Positions 16,565 through 24,392 of a stretch of DNA of 31,912 bases are shown here, one piece after another. The notes beneath the pieces are model-generated. The model made no database searches. It was given only the letters and a program-made list of their open reading frames with translations, and had not been told where the DNA came from. This DNA is from CAYUYV01 sp964522525 (GTDB taxonomy: Bacteria > Pseudomonadota > Alphaproteobacteria > JAJFIK01). Position numbers and translations under genes: made by a program. Where the stretch lies: the NCBI GenBank assembly GCA_964522525.1, contig CAZFWG010000047.1:1-31912 (forward strand). Reading direction: 5' to 3'. The stretch's first letter is position 1; each line of letters begins with the position of its first letter.

Positions 16565-18217
16565 TTAGCCAGAAAGGCGTAGTGGTCTGTCGCCGTCTTC
16601 CCGCTGTTCCGTTCCTTGGGCGGTGGCCTTGACGATGGCTCTCTTCAACATTTGAGAGTCGATGGGTTTCGGCACATAGTCCGTCATTCCATTCGCCATA
16701 TAGTGCTCCCGATCGCCACTCATCGCATTGGCCGTCAAAGCGATGATCGGAATGCTGCGCGCGGGCTCGGACAGTTGACGGATGGCTTTCGTCGCTTCCA
16801 GGCCGTCCATGACCGGCATCTGGACATCCATCAGTATAAGATCAAATGGCTCTCTACGCACCGCTTCGATGGCCTGCTCGCCGTTCTCGACCAAAGTGAA
16901 CTCATGACCGAACGCACAGATATATTCTCTGATGACGATCTGATTGACCTCGTTGTCTTCCGCCACCAGTATCTTCATTGGTCGTGAGTTTTGGGTTTCC
17001 CCCTCGCCTTCGGAAACCGCCTCAATACAAGAGTCCGGTGCCGAGGCTTGCGAAACCGGGATCGTGATCCAAAACCGGCTGCCCTGACCTTCAGTACTTT
17101 GAACCCCTATCCTTCCGCCCATGAGTTCAACCAGCTTTTTTGAGATGGCGAGACCGAGGCCGGTGCCCCCGAAACGACGGGTCGTTGACGCATCCGCCTG
17201 ATGGAAGCTCTCAAAAATCCTCGATTGCATCGCTTCCGGGATGCCGATGCCGGTATCCTCCACCTCAAAACCAATATTTCCGCGCGGAACGGCGCCCACA
17301 CCCATGAGACGCACCTTGACGCCGCCTTCAAGGGTGAACTTCACCGCATTACCGACAAGGTTCAGGAGAATCTGTCGTACCCGTACCATATCTCCCGAGA
17401 CCCATGCCTCCTCTTCGGGCGGAGGCAGGAGGGCTTGAATGGCGATGCCCTTCTGCCGGGTCGAAGGCTCGAAGAGTCCGACCACGTCGTTGACAATGTG
17501 TAGAGGAGAGAACGCCACGCTATCGAGTTCGATATTGCCGGAGTCAATCTTGGAAATGTCCAGTACATCGTTGAGCAGGACAAGCAGGCTTTCCGCCGAC
17601 CGCAGCGCCGTTGAGACCTGCTCCTGCTGATCCTCTTGCAGTTGCGCCTTTTGCATCAGCGTCAGCAAGCCGATGACCCCGTTGAGCGGTGTGCGGATCT
17701 CATGACTCATGGTGGCCAAAAAACGAGACTTGGCGATGCTGGCCTGCTCGGCTTCCTGAATCTTCTGCTTGAGATGGACCGTGAGAGCGTCACGATCGGC
17801 GAGAATGGCCTGGCGCATTTCAGCCGCATACATCATATCGCGCGCGGCGTCCGATGGTCCAAAATCCTCTATCTTCAGGTCAATTCGACTGTCGGATGCC
17901 GCAGCCGGCGGCGCATGACCCAACAGGAGAAAGATTGCACGCTCCGTGCGGGCGACCATCCCCCGCATCTGAAGAGGCGGAAGCTCTCCGTGGCTGTTCA
18001 CAAGTATTTTTTGACGGTCTGCGAAGTCGGCAACCGTCTCAATCCCGTAAGGATGCTTGACTCTGAACAGTGAGAAAAAATTCTGATCGACGGGATCACC
18101 CGGCAAGTGACGGCGCAAGGACGGCCCTATGCGAAGGATCGTTCCCTGCTCGTCAAGCAAAAGATGGGCTGGAAAGAGCAGACACAGCCAATCAGCATCG
18201 AGAGAAAGCGTCGCCAT
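16565..18217 (-). CDS. hybrid histidine kinase with HNOBA-like N-terminus and receiver
   Basis: A 550-residue protein from the ATG at 18217; a TTG further upstream (18265) is less likely. Residues about 8-105 (LLFPAHLLLDEQGTILRIGP and following) resemble the HNOBA domain, the PAS-like partner of H-NOX proteins. A short helix (about 130-165) leads to the HisKA domain with SHEIRTPLNG (His172 is phosphorylated), then the HATPase with N-box (QILLNLVGNAVKF), DTGIGIP and GGTGLGL. The C-terminal receiver (about 415-535) has the acidic pair Glu420-Asp421, phospho-acceptor Asp464 in LILMDVQMP, and Lys517. No transmembrane segment is evident, so it is cytoplasmic. It overlaps the H-NOX gene by 26 bases and is probably controlled by that sensor. 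An output regulator or phosphotransfer protein is not in the window. Confidence 0.87.
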   Translation of the reverse strand: MATLSLDADWLCLLFPAHLLLDEQGTILRIGPSLRRHLPGDPVDQNFFSLFRVKHPYGIETVADFADRQKILVNSHGELPPLQMRGMVARTERAIFLLLGHAPPAAASDSRIDLKIEDFGPSDAARDMMYAAEMRQAILADRDALTVHLKQKIQEAEQASIAKSRFLATMSHEIRTPLNGVIGLLTLMQKAQLQEDQQEQVSTALRSAESLLVLLNDVLDISKIDSGNIELDSVAFSPLHIVNDVVGLFEPSTRQKGIAIQALLPPPEEEAWVSGDMVRVRQILLNLVGNAVKFTLEGGVKVRLMGVGAVPRGNIGFEVEDTGIGIPEAMQSRIFESFHQADASTTRRFGGTGLGLAISKKLVELMGGRIGVQSTEGQGSRFWITIPVSQASAPDSCIEAVSEGEGETQNSRPMKILVAEDNEVNQIVIREYICAFGHEFTLVENGEQAIEAVRREPFDLILMDVQMPVMDGLEATKAIRQLSEPARSIPIIALTANAMSGDREHYMANGMTDYVPKPIDSQMLKRAIVKATAQGTEQREDGDRPLRLSG

Positions 18218-18785
18218 CGGTGCGTCCCACGTCTCCGGCAACCACGGTCTTGCTCTCCCGTTCAATCAGGATGCGGACGCCGTCTGTTTGGTCCAAAACC
18301 ACGACCGTCCCCCGTTCATCGAAATAGTCCAGCAAGCCGTTGAACAAACCGACAACGAACGGTACCAGCCCTTTCCGAGGCGAGCGGTAGCACATGATGA
18401 TTTGCCGCTCGTCGGTATGAACGACCTCGAAGGACGGCATTACGGATCCTGGCATTGTGCTTGAGATGCTGTCGTGCATTTCATCGAGACTGTTCAGGAG
18501 GCTATCCAGCGTTTCGCCGGCCAGCTTGAACATCGATCCATAGGGTGTGCCCACCGCGAATCCGACCCAGTATCGACCGAAGGCCTCCAGCAATGACTCC
18601 ATGTCGATATTGGTCTGGTCGGAAATCGCTCCAATCAATGCGAATGTGACTTCATCTTTATACAGATCTGCACCGATGAAGTGCTCGTCATTAAGGCCGG
18701 ATTTCTGCAGGATGTCGTTCCAGGCGGCTTCCCCTCTGGTGTCGAGGACCATGTTGCGCGCCGCTTGATGAATGAGGCCATACAC
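18192..18785 (-). CDS. H-NOX haem sensor protein (NO/O2-binding)
   Basis: This 197-residue protein starts MYGLIHQAARNMVLDTRG, the typical opening of H-NOX (HNOB) domains, and has their full length. His104 in SLDEMHDSIS is the proximal haem ligand, Pro117 the conserved haem-distorting Pro, and Tyr133-Ser135-Arg137 (YRSPR) the YxSxR motif that holds the haem propionates. No Tyr follows that motif where O2-binding relatives have their distal Tyr (Tyr140 in the Thermoanaerobacter protein), so NO-selective sensing is more likely than O2 binding. This inference needs a structural alignment. The kinase gene begins inside its 3' end, so the two are translationally coupled and form a likely sensor-kinase pair. 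Confidence 0.92.
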   Translation of the reverse strand: MYGLIHQAARNMVLDTRGEAAWNDILQKSGLNDEHFIGADLYKDEVTFALIGAISDQTNIDMESLLEAFGRYWVGFAVGTPYGSMFKLAGETLDSLLNSLDEMHDSISSTMPGSVMPSFEVVHTDERQIIMCYRSPRKGLVPFVVGLFNGLLDYFDERGTVVVLDQTDGVRILIERESKTVVAGDVGRTDGDAFSRC

Positions 18786-18829
18786 TCTGGATTTCCCCGC
18801 TTCGTAAAACCCCGCAACCAGATCCGACC

Positions 18830-19222
18830 CTAGCCGGTTTTAGAGAACATCTCCTTAAAACAGGGACGATCCCCTTCGTGTCGCGCGGGATCGAAAGCCC
18901 CTTCGAGGCGTAAACAAAACCTTGCCTCTCTCTCTACGGATTTTTGCGTCTCGGGGTGGCAGGACCGCGCATCTTGGATTGAAGCATGGAAGGAGCCGGG
19001 TGAAGCCAGATCCGGCATGACGACAGAGGGGGTGGGCTCCCAATCGAACTTCCGCCACCGGCCCCAGGCTTGCTTGGCAAAATAGACTGTCTTCGTGATT
19101 GGCGCGACGCAGGCACCTTCCTCATCAATCAAATCAACGGCGTAGTCGCGCGTCTGTCCTCCCTGCGCGTCGCAAGGACAACCATGGGCTCCGTCCCGCA
19201 GGAACAACCAGAGGACAGCCAT
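18830..19222 (-). CDS. small protein of unknown function (doubtful)
   Basis: A possible gene of 130 residues. Its N-terminus is partly hydrophobic (MAVLWLFL), but I see no convincing signal peptide or domain. The sequence contains six Cys, including a CPC motif near residue 16. The C-terminal half (HPETQKSVEREARFCLRL and on) has a protein-like composition. The start codon is preceded by an AGG-containing stretch only 5 bases away. An upstream in-frame stop excludes a longer form. The frame is on the same strand as its neighbours, in the gap between the H-NOX gene and the GlxA-type regulator. It could be a real small gene or a chance frame. Confidence 0.4.
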   Translation of the reverse strand: MAVLWLFLRDGAHGCPCDAQGGQTRDYAVDLIDEEGACVAPITKTVYFAKQAWGRWRKFDWEPTPSVVMPDLASPGSFHASIQDARSCHPETQKSVEREARFCLRLEGAFDPARHEGDRPCFKEMFSKTG

Positions 19223-19243
19223 TCCCGCCTGAGCGCGGCGCGG

Positions 19244-20182
19244 TTACCGTTCCCAGGGATTCATCCGCGCGCGATAGGCCGTGGGCGTTGTTCCCACCGC
19301 CTTTGAAAAGGCCGACCGGAAACTGGAAACATCCTTGAAACCGACGGCGGACGCGACCACGGCAATGGGGTCCAATGTCGTCTCTAACATGGATTTGGCG
19401 ATCTCTATGCGGATGCTTGCGATGAACTGCTGCGGGGTCATGCCCGCGCGCTCAACGATCCTGCGGTGGAACGTCCGTTCGCTCAGGCCCACTTCGCCGG
19501 CGAGGGAGCGCACGGAAACGCCCTTGGCCACGTCGCGCGCGATGATCTCCTGGGCACGGGCAAGCAGCGGGTCAAAGGTGGAAAACAGGGTCGGAACGGC
19601 GAAAATCCCGGCGACGGGCCGCCCCGGCTCCACCACGGCAATTTTGGCCAGCATTCTTGCAAGGCCCGGCCCGGAAAACCTTTCGACGAGGTTTAGAACC
19701 TGGGCGATGTAGGAATATGGACCCGAACTCGTGATCATGGCGCCATCCGCGACGACCATCTCATTGTCCTGAAAATCAATGTTCGGAAATCTCGCTGAGA
19801 GATTGCGGAGATACCACCACGTCGTCGTCGCCTTCCTGCCTTTCAGGAGCCCGGCTTCGGCCATCAGTTCGACGGCGGTGCAACATCCGCAGATGACCGT
19901 GTCAGCCGGCGGAACGGTTTGCAGCCAATCAATGATCCGGGGATCGACGGCGAGCTCCTCCTCCCCAGGACTTCGCAGAAGAGGCGGCAAAACCAGCGCG
20001 TCACCGATGTCATCGGCACCGACTTTTTTTGCGGAAGGGATGTCGATCACGCGGGCAACGAGCGCGTCCCCTTCTCCCATGACGCCCCGGACCAGATTGG
20101 CCATGGCGACCAATTCGCAGGTGCCGTGGACGGCCGAATGCAAAGCGCCTTCATAGCGCGCGACGGAGATCACTTTTTCCAT
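19244..20182 (-). CDS. GlxA-type AraC-family regulator (DJ-1/PfpI + AraC HTH)
   Basis: A 312-residue regulator with an N-terminal class I amidotransferase-like (DJ-1/PfpI) domain, residues about 3-190. Its nucleophile elbow ICGCCTAVELMAEAGLLKGR holds Cys100-Cys101. The AraC double helix-turn-helix follows (about 210-308): VRSLAGEVGLSERTFHRRI is the first recognition part and ASAVGFKDVSSFRSAFSKAV the second, followed by the typical GTTPTAYRARM ending. The amidotransferase-like part is normally a ligand sensor rather than an enzyme. The gene is divergent from the crotonase gene at 20274 with about 90 bases between starts, so it probably regulates that gene and itself (inference). Confidence 0.9.
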   Translation of the reverse strand: MEKVISVARYEGALHSAVHGTCELVAMANLVRGVMGEGDALVARVIDIPSAKKVGADDIGDALVLPPLLRSPGEEELAVDPRIIDWLQTVPPADTVICGCCTAVELMAEAGLLKGRKATTTWWYLRNLSARFPNIDFQDNEMVVADGAMITSSGPYSYIAQVLNLVERFSGPGLARMLAKIAVVEPGRPVAGIFAVPTLFSTFDPLLARAQEIIARDVAKGVSVRSLAGEVGLSERTFHRRIVERAGMTPQQFIASIRIEIAKSMLETTLDPIAVVASAVGFKDVSSFRSAFSKAVGTTPTAYRARMNPWER

Positions 20183-20273
20183 GTGGCGGATTTCAGCATG
20201 ATATTGTCTTGTTCGCCAGCTACAAATGCGGCCGTACCCACGTCACCATGGGTCAATCTTTACCGGGGAGCCC

Positions 20274-21092
20274 ATGATGTCGGATTTGATCAAAATCGAG
20301 CGGCAAGGTCCAATACTGATGATCGGTCTCGACCGACCGGCAAAGGGAAATGCGCTCAATATGGAAATGTTCCGGGCGCTGTCGGCGGCCTACACACACT
20401 TATGCGATGATCCGGCGCTGCGATGTGGAGTTCTTTATTCCTATGCCGATTTATTCTCGGCCGGGCTCGACCTTCTCGACATGGCACCGATCCTGGCGGA
20501 TCAGGCCGATGAAGCGGCCCGGGTCATGGCACGGGAGGACCAGGTAGATCCTTTCGATTGGGCATCGGCGGCGGGGCGCCAGGGGCGGCGGAGAACCAAA
20601 CCGGTGATAACGGCGATCAATGGCAAGTGTTTCACGGCGGGGATCGAATTGGCCTTGTCGACGGATATTGTCATTGCGGAAGCGGATGTGACCTTCGCCC
20701 AGGGGGAAGTCCGGTGGGGTCTCATGCCCTTGGGGGGTGCCGTGGAACGCTTTACGACTCGTTTCGGATGGGGCAATGCCATGCGCTGGTTGTTGACAGG
20801 GGATGCTTTTGATGCGGATGAAGCCCTTCGTATGGGTCTTGTCCAGGAAATCGTACCGAAAGACAAGGCGCTTCCCCGCGCCATGGAGATCGCGGACCGA
20901 ATCGCTACGGCCGCGCCCTTGGGCGTCCTCGGAACCCTGGAGAACGCCCGGCTGTCCTTGTCTGACGCCCCCCTCGCGGCCGCTGAACATCTGCGCCCAT
21001 TCTTTCTTCAGCACATTACGCCTTCCGCGGATCTTCAGGAGGGTGTGGCATCCGTCTTCGAGAAGCGTCAGCCGCATTTTACCGGCCGTTAG
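20274..21092 (+). CDS. crotonase-family protein (enoyl-CoA hydratase/isomerase-like)
   Basis: 272 residues from the ATG at 20274, which follows GGGGAG; the frame runs further upstream but without a ribosome site. The crotonase core is clear: an oxyanion-hole region near SAGLDLLDM, then INGKCFTAGIELALSTDIVIA and FAQGEVRWGLMPLGGAVERF. Glu125 (in GIELAL) and Glu145 (in GEVRWG) match the two catalytic Glu of enoyl-CoA hydratase, so hydratase or isomerase activity on a CoA thioester is possible. The segment after residue 70 (APILADQADEAARVMARED) is less typical and may shape the substrate pocket. Which pathway it serves is not shown by the neighbours. The GlxA-type regulator is divergent, and the gene converges with the Mrp operon end at 21163. 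Confidence 0.85.
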   Translation: MMSDLIKIERQGPILMIGLDRPAKGNALNMEMFRALSAAYTHLCDDPALRCGVLYSYADLFSAGLDLLDMAPILADQADEAARVMAREDQVDPFDWASAAGRQGRRRTKPVITAINGKCFTAGIELALSTDIVIAEADVTFAQGEVRWGLMPLGGAVERFTTRFGWGNAMRWLLTGDAFDADEALRMGLVQEIVPKDKALPRAMEIADRIATAAPLGVLGTLENARLSLSDAPLAAAEHLRPFFLQHITPSADLQEGVASVFEKRQPHFTGR

Positions 21093-21162
21093 AAGAGGTA
21101 TCCGAGCGGGAGGAAGCTTCCGCCATGGCAGGGGATGCGTGGGTTGCCCCGTTTCAAGCCCG

Positions 21163-22890
21163 TCATGACAGCGCCAGAGCAAGCACAAGGATCGCGACCA
21201 GAAGCATGACGGCAACCCCCGGCCCTGTACGGATGGTGCTTTCAATGCGCTGCGCGCCAGCGACAAGACCGGAGCCCCAGCCGTCCCGCAACGTATCATC
21301 AGCATCGGGTCCCATTGGGACCCGGACATGGGAGGCGGCCTCAACCACGCGCGCAAAACCCTTGCGGATGATCGTGAGCAGGCCCGCAACGGGAACAAGA
21401 ATGTCTCCGGCCGGGAGGCGGGGAAGGCCGAGGCCCGCTCTGCGCCCGACGACCATCGCCACACCCGCAAGGCCCACGGCGAAGAGCACGGGCCCCGTGC
21501 CCGAAACCGCCGCCTTCACCGCGAGATCCCCCTGGCCACCATTGAGGGCCGGAACGGTAAGGAACCAGGGCAGAAACTGGGCACAGGCGACCATCGCCAG
21601 ATAGGGTGCCCAGAGGACGCCCCCTGCCCCGTCAGCGCCCGGTTTTTTCCGTAACAGGATGATGAACCGGATCATCAGCAGGCTTGTTGCCAAGGCCGAG
21701 AGGGGCAGCAGGCCGACAAACGCGGCTGACAGGGGCAGATCTGTCCCGAGACTGTCTTTCAAGACGGCTTTGGTCACGCCACCTCCGAAGGGAAACGCCC
21801 CGGCGATCGACAGGCCGCAGAGCGCCGCTGCCGCGAGTGCTATGAGCCGCCCGCCCACGGGTGTGCGTTCAACGACGCCCACGGAGAAGAACAGGGCTGC
21901 CTTGGCAAAGCCGTGGTGAACCGCATAAACCGTCGCCGCGCCGATCAGGACCGGGGCGTGATCGGGCATGGCAAAAGCCATGCCCAGGGCTGCCACCATC
22001 AAGCCCATCTGGCTCAGGCTTGAATAGGCCAGCACCGTCTTGGGGTGATCTTGAAAAAGACCGGTCAATGCTCCGTATAGGGCCGTGAACAGGCCGATCG
22101 ATACGATCGGTCCTGCCAGATCGGGGGCCGGGTCCTGACCAAAGGGCAGGAACAAAACCATGCCCAAGATCCCGGCCTTGATCATCGCGCCCGACAACAC
22201 GGCGGAGGCGGGCGTCGGGGCGGCCGAATGGGCCAGCGGCAGCCAGACATGGAGGGGCACCTGTCCCGCCTTCACCGCGAACCCGGTAAAGAGGAGCACG
22301 ATGGTGAGAGGGTCATCGGCAATGGCCGATGCGACATCGGCAATCACCAGGCTCTCGGCCGCATCCGCCCCCCGGAACAGGCCAAGCAGGACCATGGTTT
22401 CCCCAAGGATGGACAGGATGATGTAAACACGCCCGGCTCGAGACGCGCGTGCATCGCCGTCATGGATCACCAGAACGAAGGAAGACAAGGTCATCAGGGC
22501 AAAGAAAAAATAGAAGCCCGAGACGTCAAAAGCGACGATCAGGCCGAGATTGCCGGCCATGGCCGCCAGAAAGAAAAGGTCGAAGGCCAAGAGGCGCCCT
22601 TCCCGACCCTTTTCCGCCCGCAGATAGCCCAGACGATAGACCGCGGCGGCAATCCACAGACATGCCGTGAGCAGAAGAAAGGGCCTGCGGACGTCATCCA
22701 CTCCGAGGACCAGCCCCAGCAAGACGCCGTCGATATCGGCCACGACGCTGCTGTCCCCCCACAAGGTGAGGAAAAGCGCCGGGAGCGGCGCGGCGGGGAT
22801 CAATCTCCGAGCCGATCCCTGCAAGGGCGGCCAGAGCAGCGCCAACGCAAGGACGAGTGGCAGAAAAGGGATCAGGACAAGGACCATCAT
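21163..22890 (-). CDS. Mrp/complex I-like proton-pumping subunit, third copy
   Basis: 575 residues from the ATG at 22890, which overlaps the previous gene's TGA as ATGA. It is a multi-helix NuoL/MnhD/HyfB-type antiporter subunit. The motifs VKAGQVPLHVWLPLAHSAAP and PASAVLSGAMIKAGILGMV (conserved Lys in helices 7 and 8) and HHGFAKAALFFSVGVV (later Lys) are present. Where sister subunits have a conserved Glu in helix 5 (FYELL or ALELT), this one reads YFFFALMTLSS, so Ala131 replaces the Glu that takes part in the proton path. It also carries an extra C-terminal extension with a final membrane segment (AVMLLVAILVLALALS). It is the last gene of the operon; its partner ion path may be altered. Confidence 0.85.
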   Translation of the reverse strand: MMVLVLIPFLPLVLALALLWPPLQGSARRLIPAAPLPALFLTLWGDSSVVADIDGVLLGLVLGVDDVRRPFLLLTACLWIAAAVYRLGYLRAEKGREGRLLAFDLFFLAAMAGNLGLIVAFDVSGFYFFFALMTLSSFVLVIHDGDARASRAGRVYIILSILGETMVLLGLFRGADAAESLVIADVASAIADDPLTIVLLFTGFAVKAGQVPLHVWLPLAHSAAPTPASAVLSGAMIKAGILGMVLFLPFGQDPAPDLAGPIVSIGLFTALYGALTGLFQDHPKTVLAYSSLSQMGLMVAALGMAFAMPDHAPVLIGAATVYAVHHGFAKAALFFSVGVVERTPVGGRLIALAAAALCGLSIAGAFPFGGGVTKAVLKDSLGTDLPLSAAFVGLLPLSALATSLLMIRFIILLRKKPGADGAGGVLWAPYLAMVACAQFLPWFLTVPALNGGQGDLAVKAAVSGTGPVLFAVGLAGVAMVVGRRAGLGLPRLPAGDILVPVAGLLTIIRKGFARVVEAASHVRVPMGPDADDTLRDGWGSGLVAGAQRIESTIRTGPGVAVMLLVAILVLALALS

Positions 22891-24392
22891 GGCGCTACAT
22901 AGTCCCTGGCAACAATGAGCTCCGCCCAACTCAGGGGACTGAGGGCCGCCGCGGCAAAGACGCCGACGCCGACGGCGGCAAAAGCCGTGAACAAGGCCGG
23001 GAGCAGCAGGGCGAGCGGGGCCTCAGGTCCGTGATGCCCAAGGCTGGACTCCCGATCCGCCGGCGGGTCCTTGAACCAGGCCCGGTGAATCAGCGGGAAG
23101 AAATAGAGGGCGTTGAGCAACGTGCTCCCCACAAGGACAAGCAGGACCCAATCCCGCTTCGCCTCCAGCGCGCCTTGGGCCAGATACCATTTCGAGACGA
23201 AACCGGCGATCGGCGGCAGGCCGATCATGCCCAAGGCCCCGATGCTGAAAGCCAGCATGGTCAAGGGCAGACGCCGGGCGGCCCCGTCGAGATCTGCGAT
23301 CCGGGTCGCACCCATGACCTTTTCGAGGATTCCGGCACAGAAAAACAGCGTGATCTTCATCAACCCCTGATGCACCAGGTGGACGAGCGCCCCGGTCAGG
23401 CCCAGTGGCGTGAGAAGCGACGTCCCCAGAATGATATAGGACACTTGGCTGACCGTGGAAAAGGCCAGCCGCTTCTTGATTTCCGTCTGGCGCAGGGCCA
23501 GGAGCGATCCGCCAAGAATTGTGAGGGACGCCGCGATGGTGAGCAGCATTCCAAGACCGAGTTCGGCCGTCAAGTCGAGCCCAAAAATGTCCACCACCAC
23601 CCGGACGATCCCGAACGCTCCGGCCTTGACCACCGCCACCGCATGGAGGAGCGCGGAAACAGGGGCCGGAGCCACCATGGCCGCCGGCAACCAGCCATGG
23701 ACCGGCATCATCGCGGCCTTCACGGCAAGGCCCGAAATCATCAAGACAAAGATGGCCATCGCCTTGTCAGGATGGGTCCGGACAAAGGCCGTCAGCGCTT
23801 CCGGAGGCGTGTGACTGAAGGTGCCCACGCCGGTTTCCGCCTGAAGCCAGAGCACGCCCAGAAGGAACACCGCGCTGCCGCTCAACGTATAGGCCAGATA
23901 GCGGCGCGCAGCGGCCAGGGACGGCGCATTGCCCCGATGGGCCACGAGCGGCAGGGTCGACAGAGTCAGTAGCTCATAAAAAATGAAGAAGGTCAGGAGA
24001 TTTCCGGCGAGCGCGATGCCCACGGTGGCCGAGACACAAAGGCTGAAAAAGCCGAAGAAGCGGCGCTGCTCGGCATCCCCTTTGAGATAGCCGATGGCAT
24101 AGACCGTGGTGACGAACCACAACAGAGCCGACAGGGTGACGAAGAGCAAGGACAAACGGTCAATGCGCAGAAGCAAGCTCAAACCGGCACCGAGATCGAG
24201 CGCGAGCGCCTGCTCCTCGATCGTCTCGACCCAGAGCAACAACACGGCCACCACGACGAGCTTCAAGCTGGCGACCGCAAGATTGACCATATTGCGCAAA
24301 CTCGCCTGGTCCCGCCCCAGAAGGAAAATGACAATGGACGCGCCCAAGGACAGGCCGATCAAGGCCAGGGGCGCTCCGGCGGTCCCGCTCAT
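22887..24392 (-). CDS. MnhD-like antiporter subunit, second copy
   Basis: 501 residues from the ATG at 24392 (ATGA overlap with the gene before). A 14-helix NuoL/MrpD-type membrane subunit of the antiporter. Glu140 (IFYELLTLSTLPL) and the Lys in LAVKAAMMPVHGWLP are the conserved proton-path residues, followed by VAPAPVSALLHAVAVVKAG and LVHQGLMKITLFFCAG. A longer frame to 24668 exists but overlaps the upstream gene and is rejected. Family knowledge: such subunits couple H+ movement to Na+/H+ exchange. Together with its two paralogues it suggests a large multi-subunit pump. It has no MrpA-type extra domain of its own. Confidence 0.88.
   Translation of the reverse strand: MSGTAGAPLALIGLSLGASIVIFLLGRDQASLRNMVNLAVASLKLVVVAVLLLWVETIEEQALALDLGAGLSLLLRIDRLSLLFVTLSALLWFVTTVYAIGYLKGDAEQRRFFGFFSLCVSATVGIALAGNLLTFFIFYELLTLSTLPLVAHRGNAPSLAAARRYLAYTLSGSAVFLLGVLWLQAETGVGTFSHTPPEALTAFVRTHPDKAMAIFVLMISGLAVKAAMMPVHGWLPAAMVAPAPVSALLHAVAVVKAGAFGIVRVVVDIFGLDLTAELGLGMLLTIAASLTILGGSLLALRQTEIKKRLAFSTVSQVSYIILGTSLLTPLGLTGALVHLVHQGLMKITLFFCAGILEKVMGATRIADLDGAARRLPLTMLAFSIGALGMIGLPPIAGFVSKWYLAQGALEAKRDWVLLVLVGSTLLNALYFFPLIHRAWFKDPPADRESSLGHHGPEAPLALLLPALFTAFAAVGVGVFAAAALSPLSWAELIVARDYVAP

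Noticed and set aside
21093..21162. GGAAGCTTCC palindrome as a bidirectional terminator between converging genes
   Set aside because: Only a 10-bp palindrome with no loop and no T-run on either side; too weak to call.
22857..23972. Long plus-strand frame (371 codons) opposite the antiporter genes
   Set aside because: Its translation is dominated by Arg, Gln, Gly and His, typical of the antisense of GC-rich membrane-protein genes, and the opposite strand encodes a conserved subunit.
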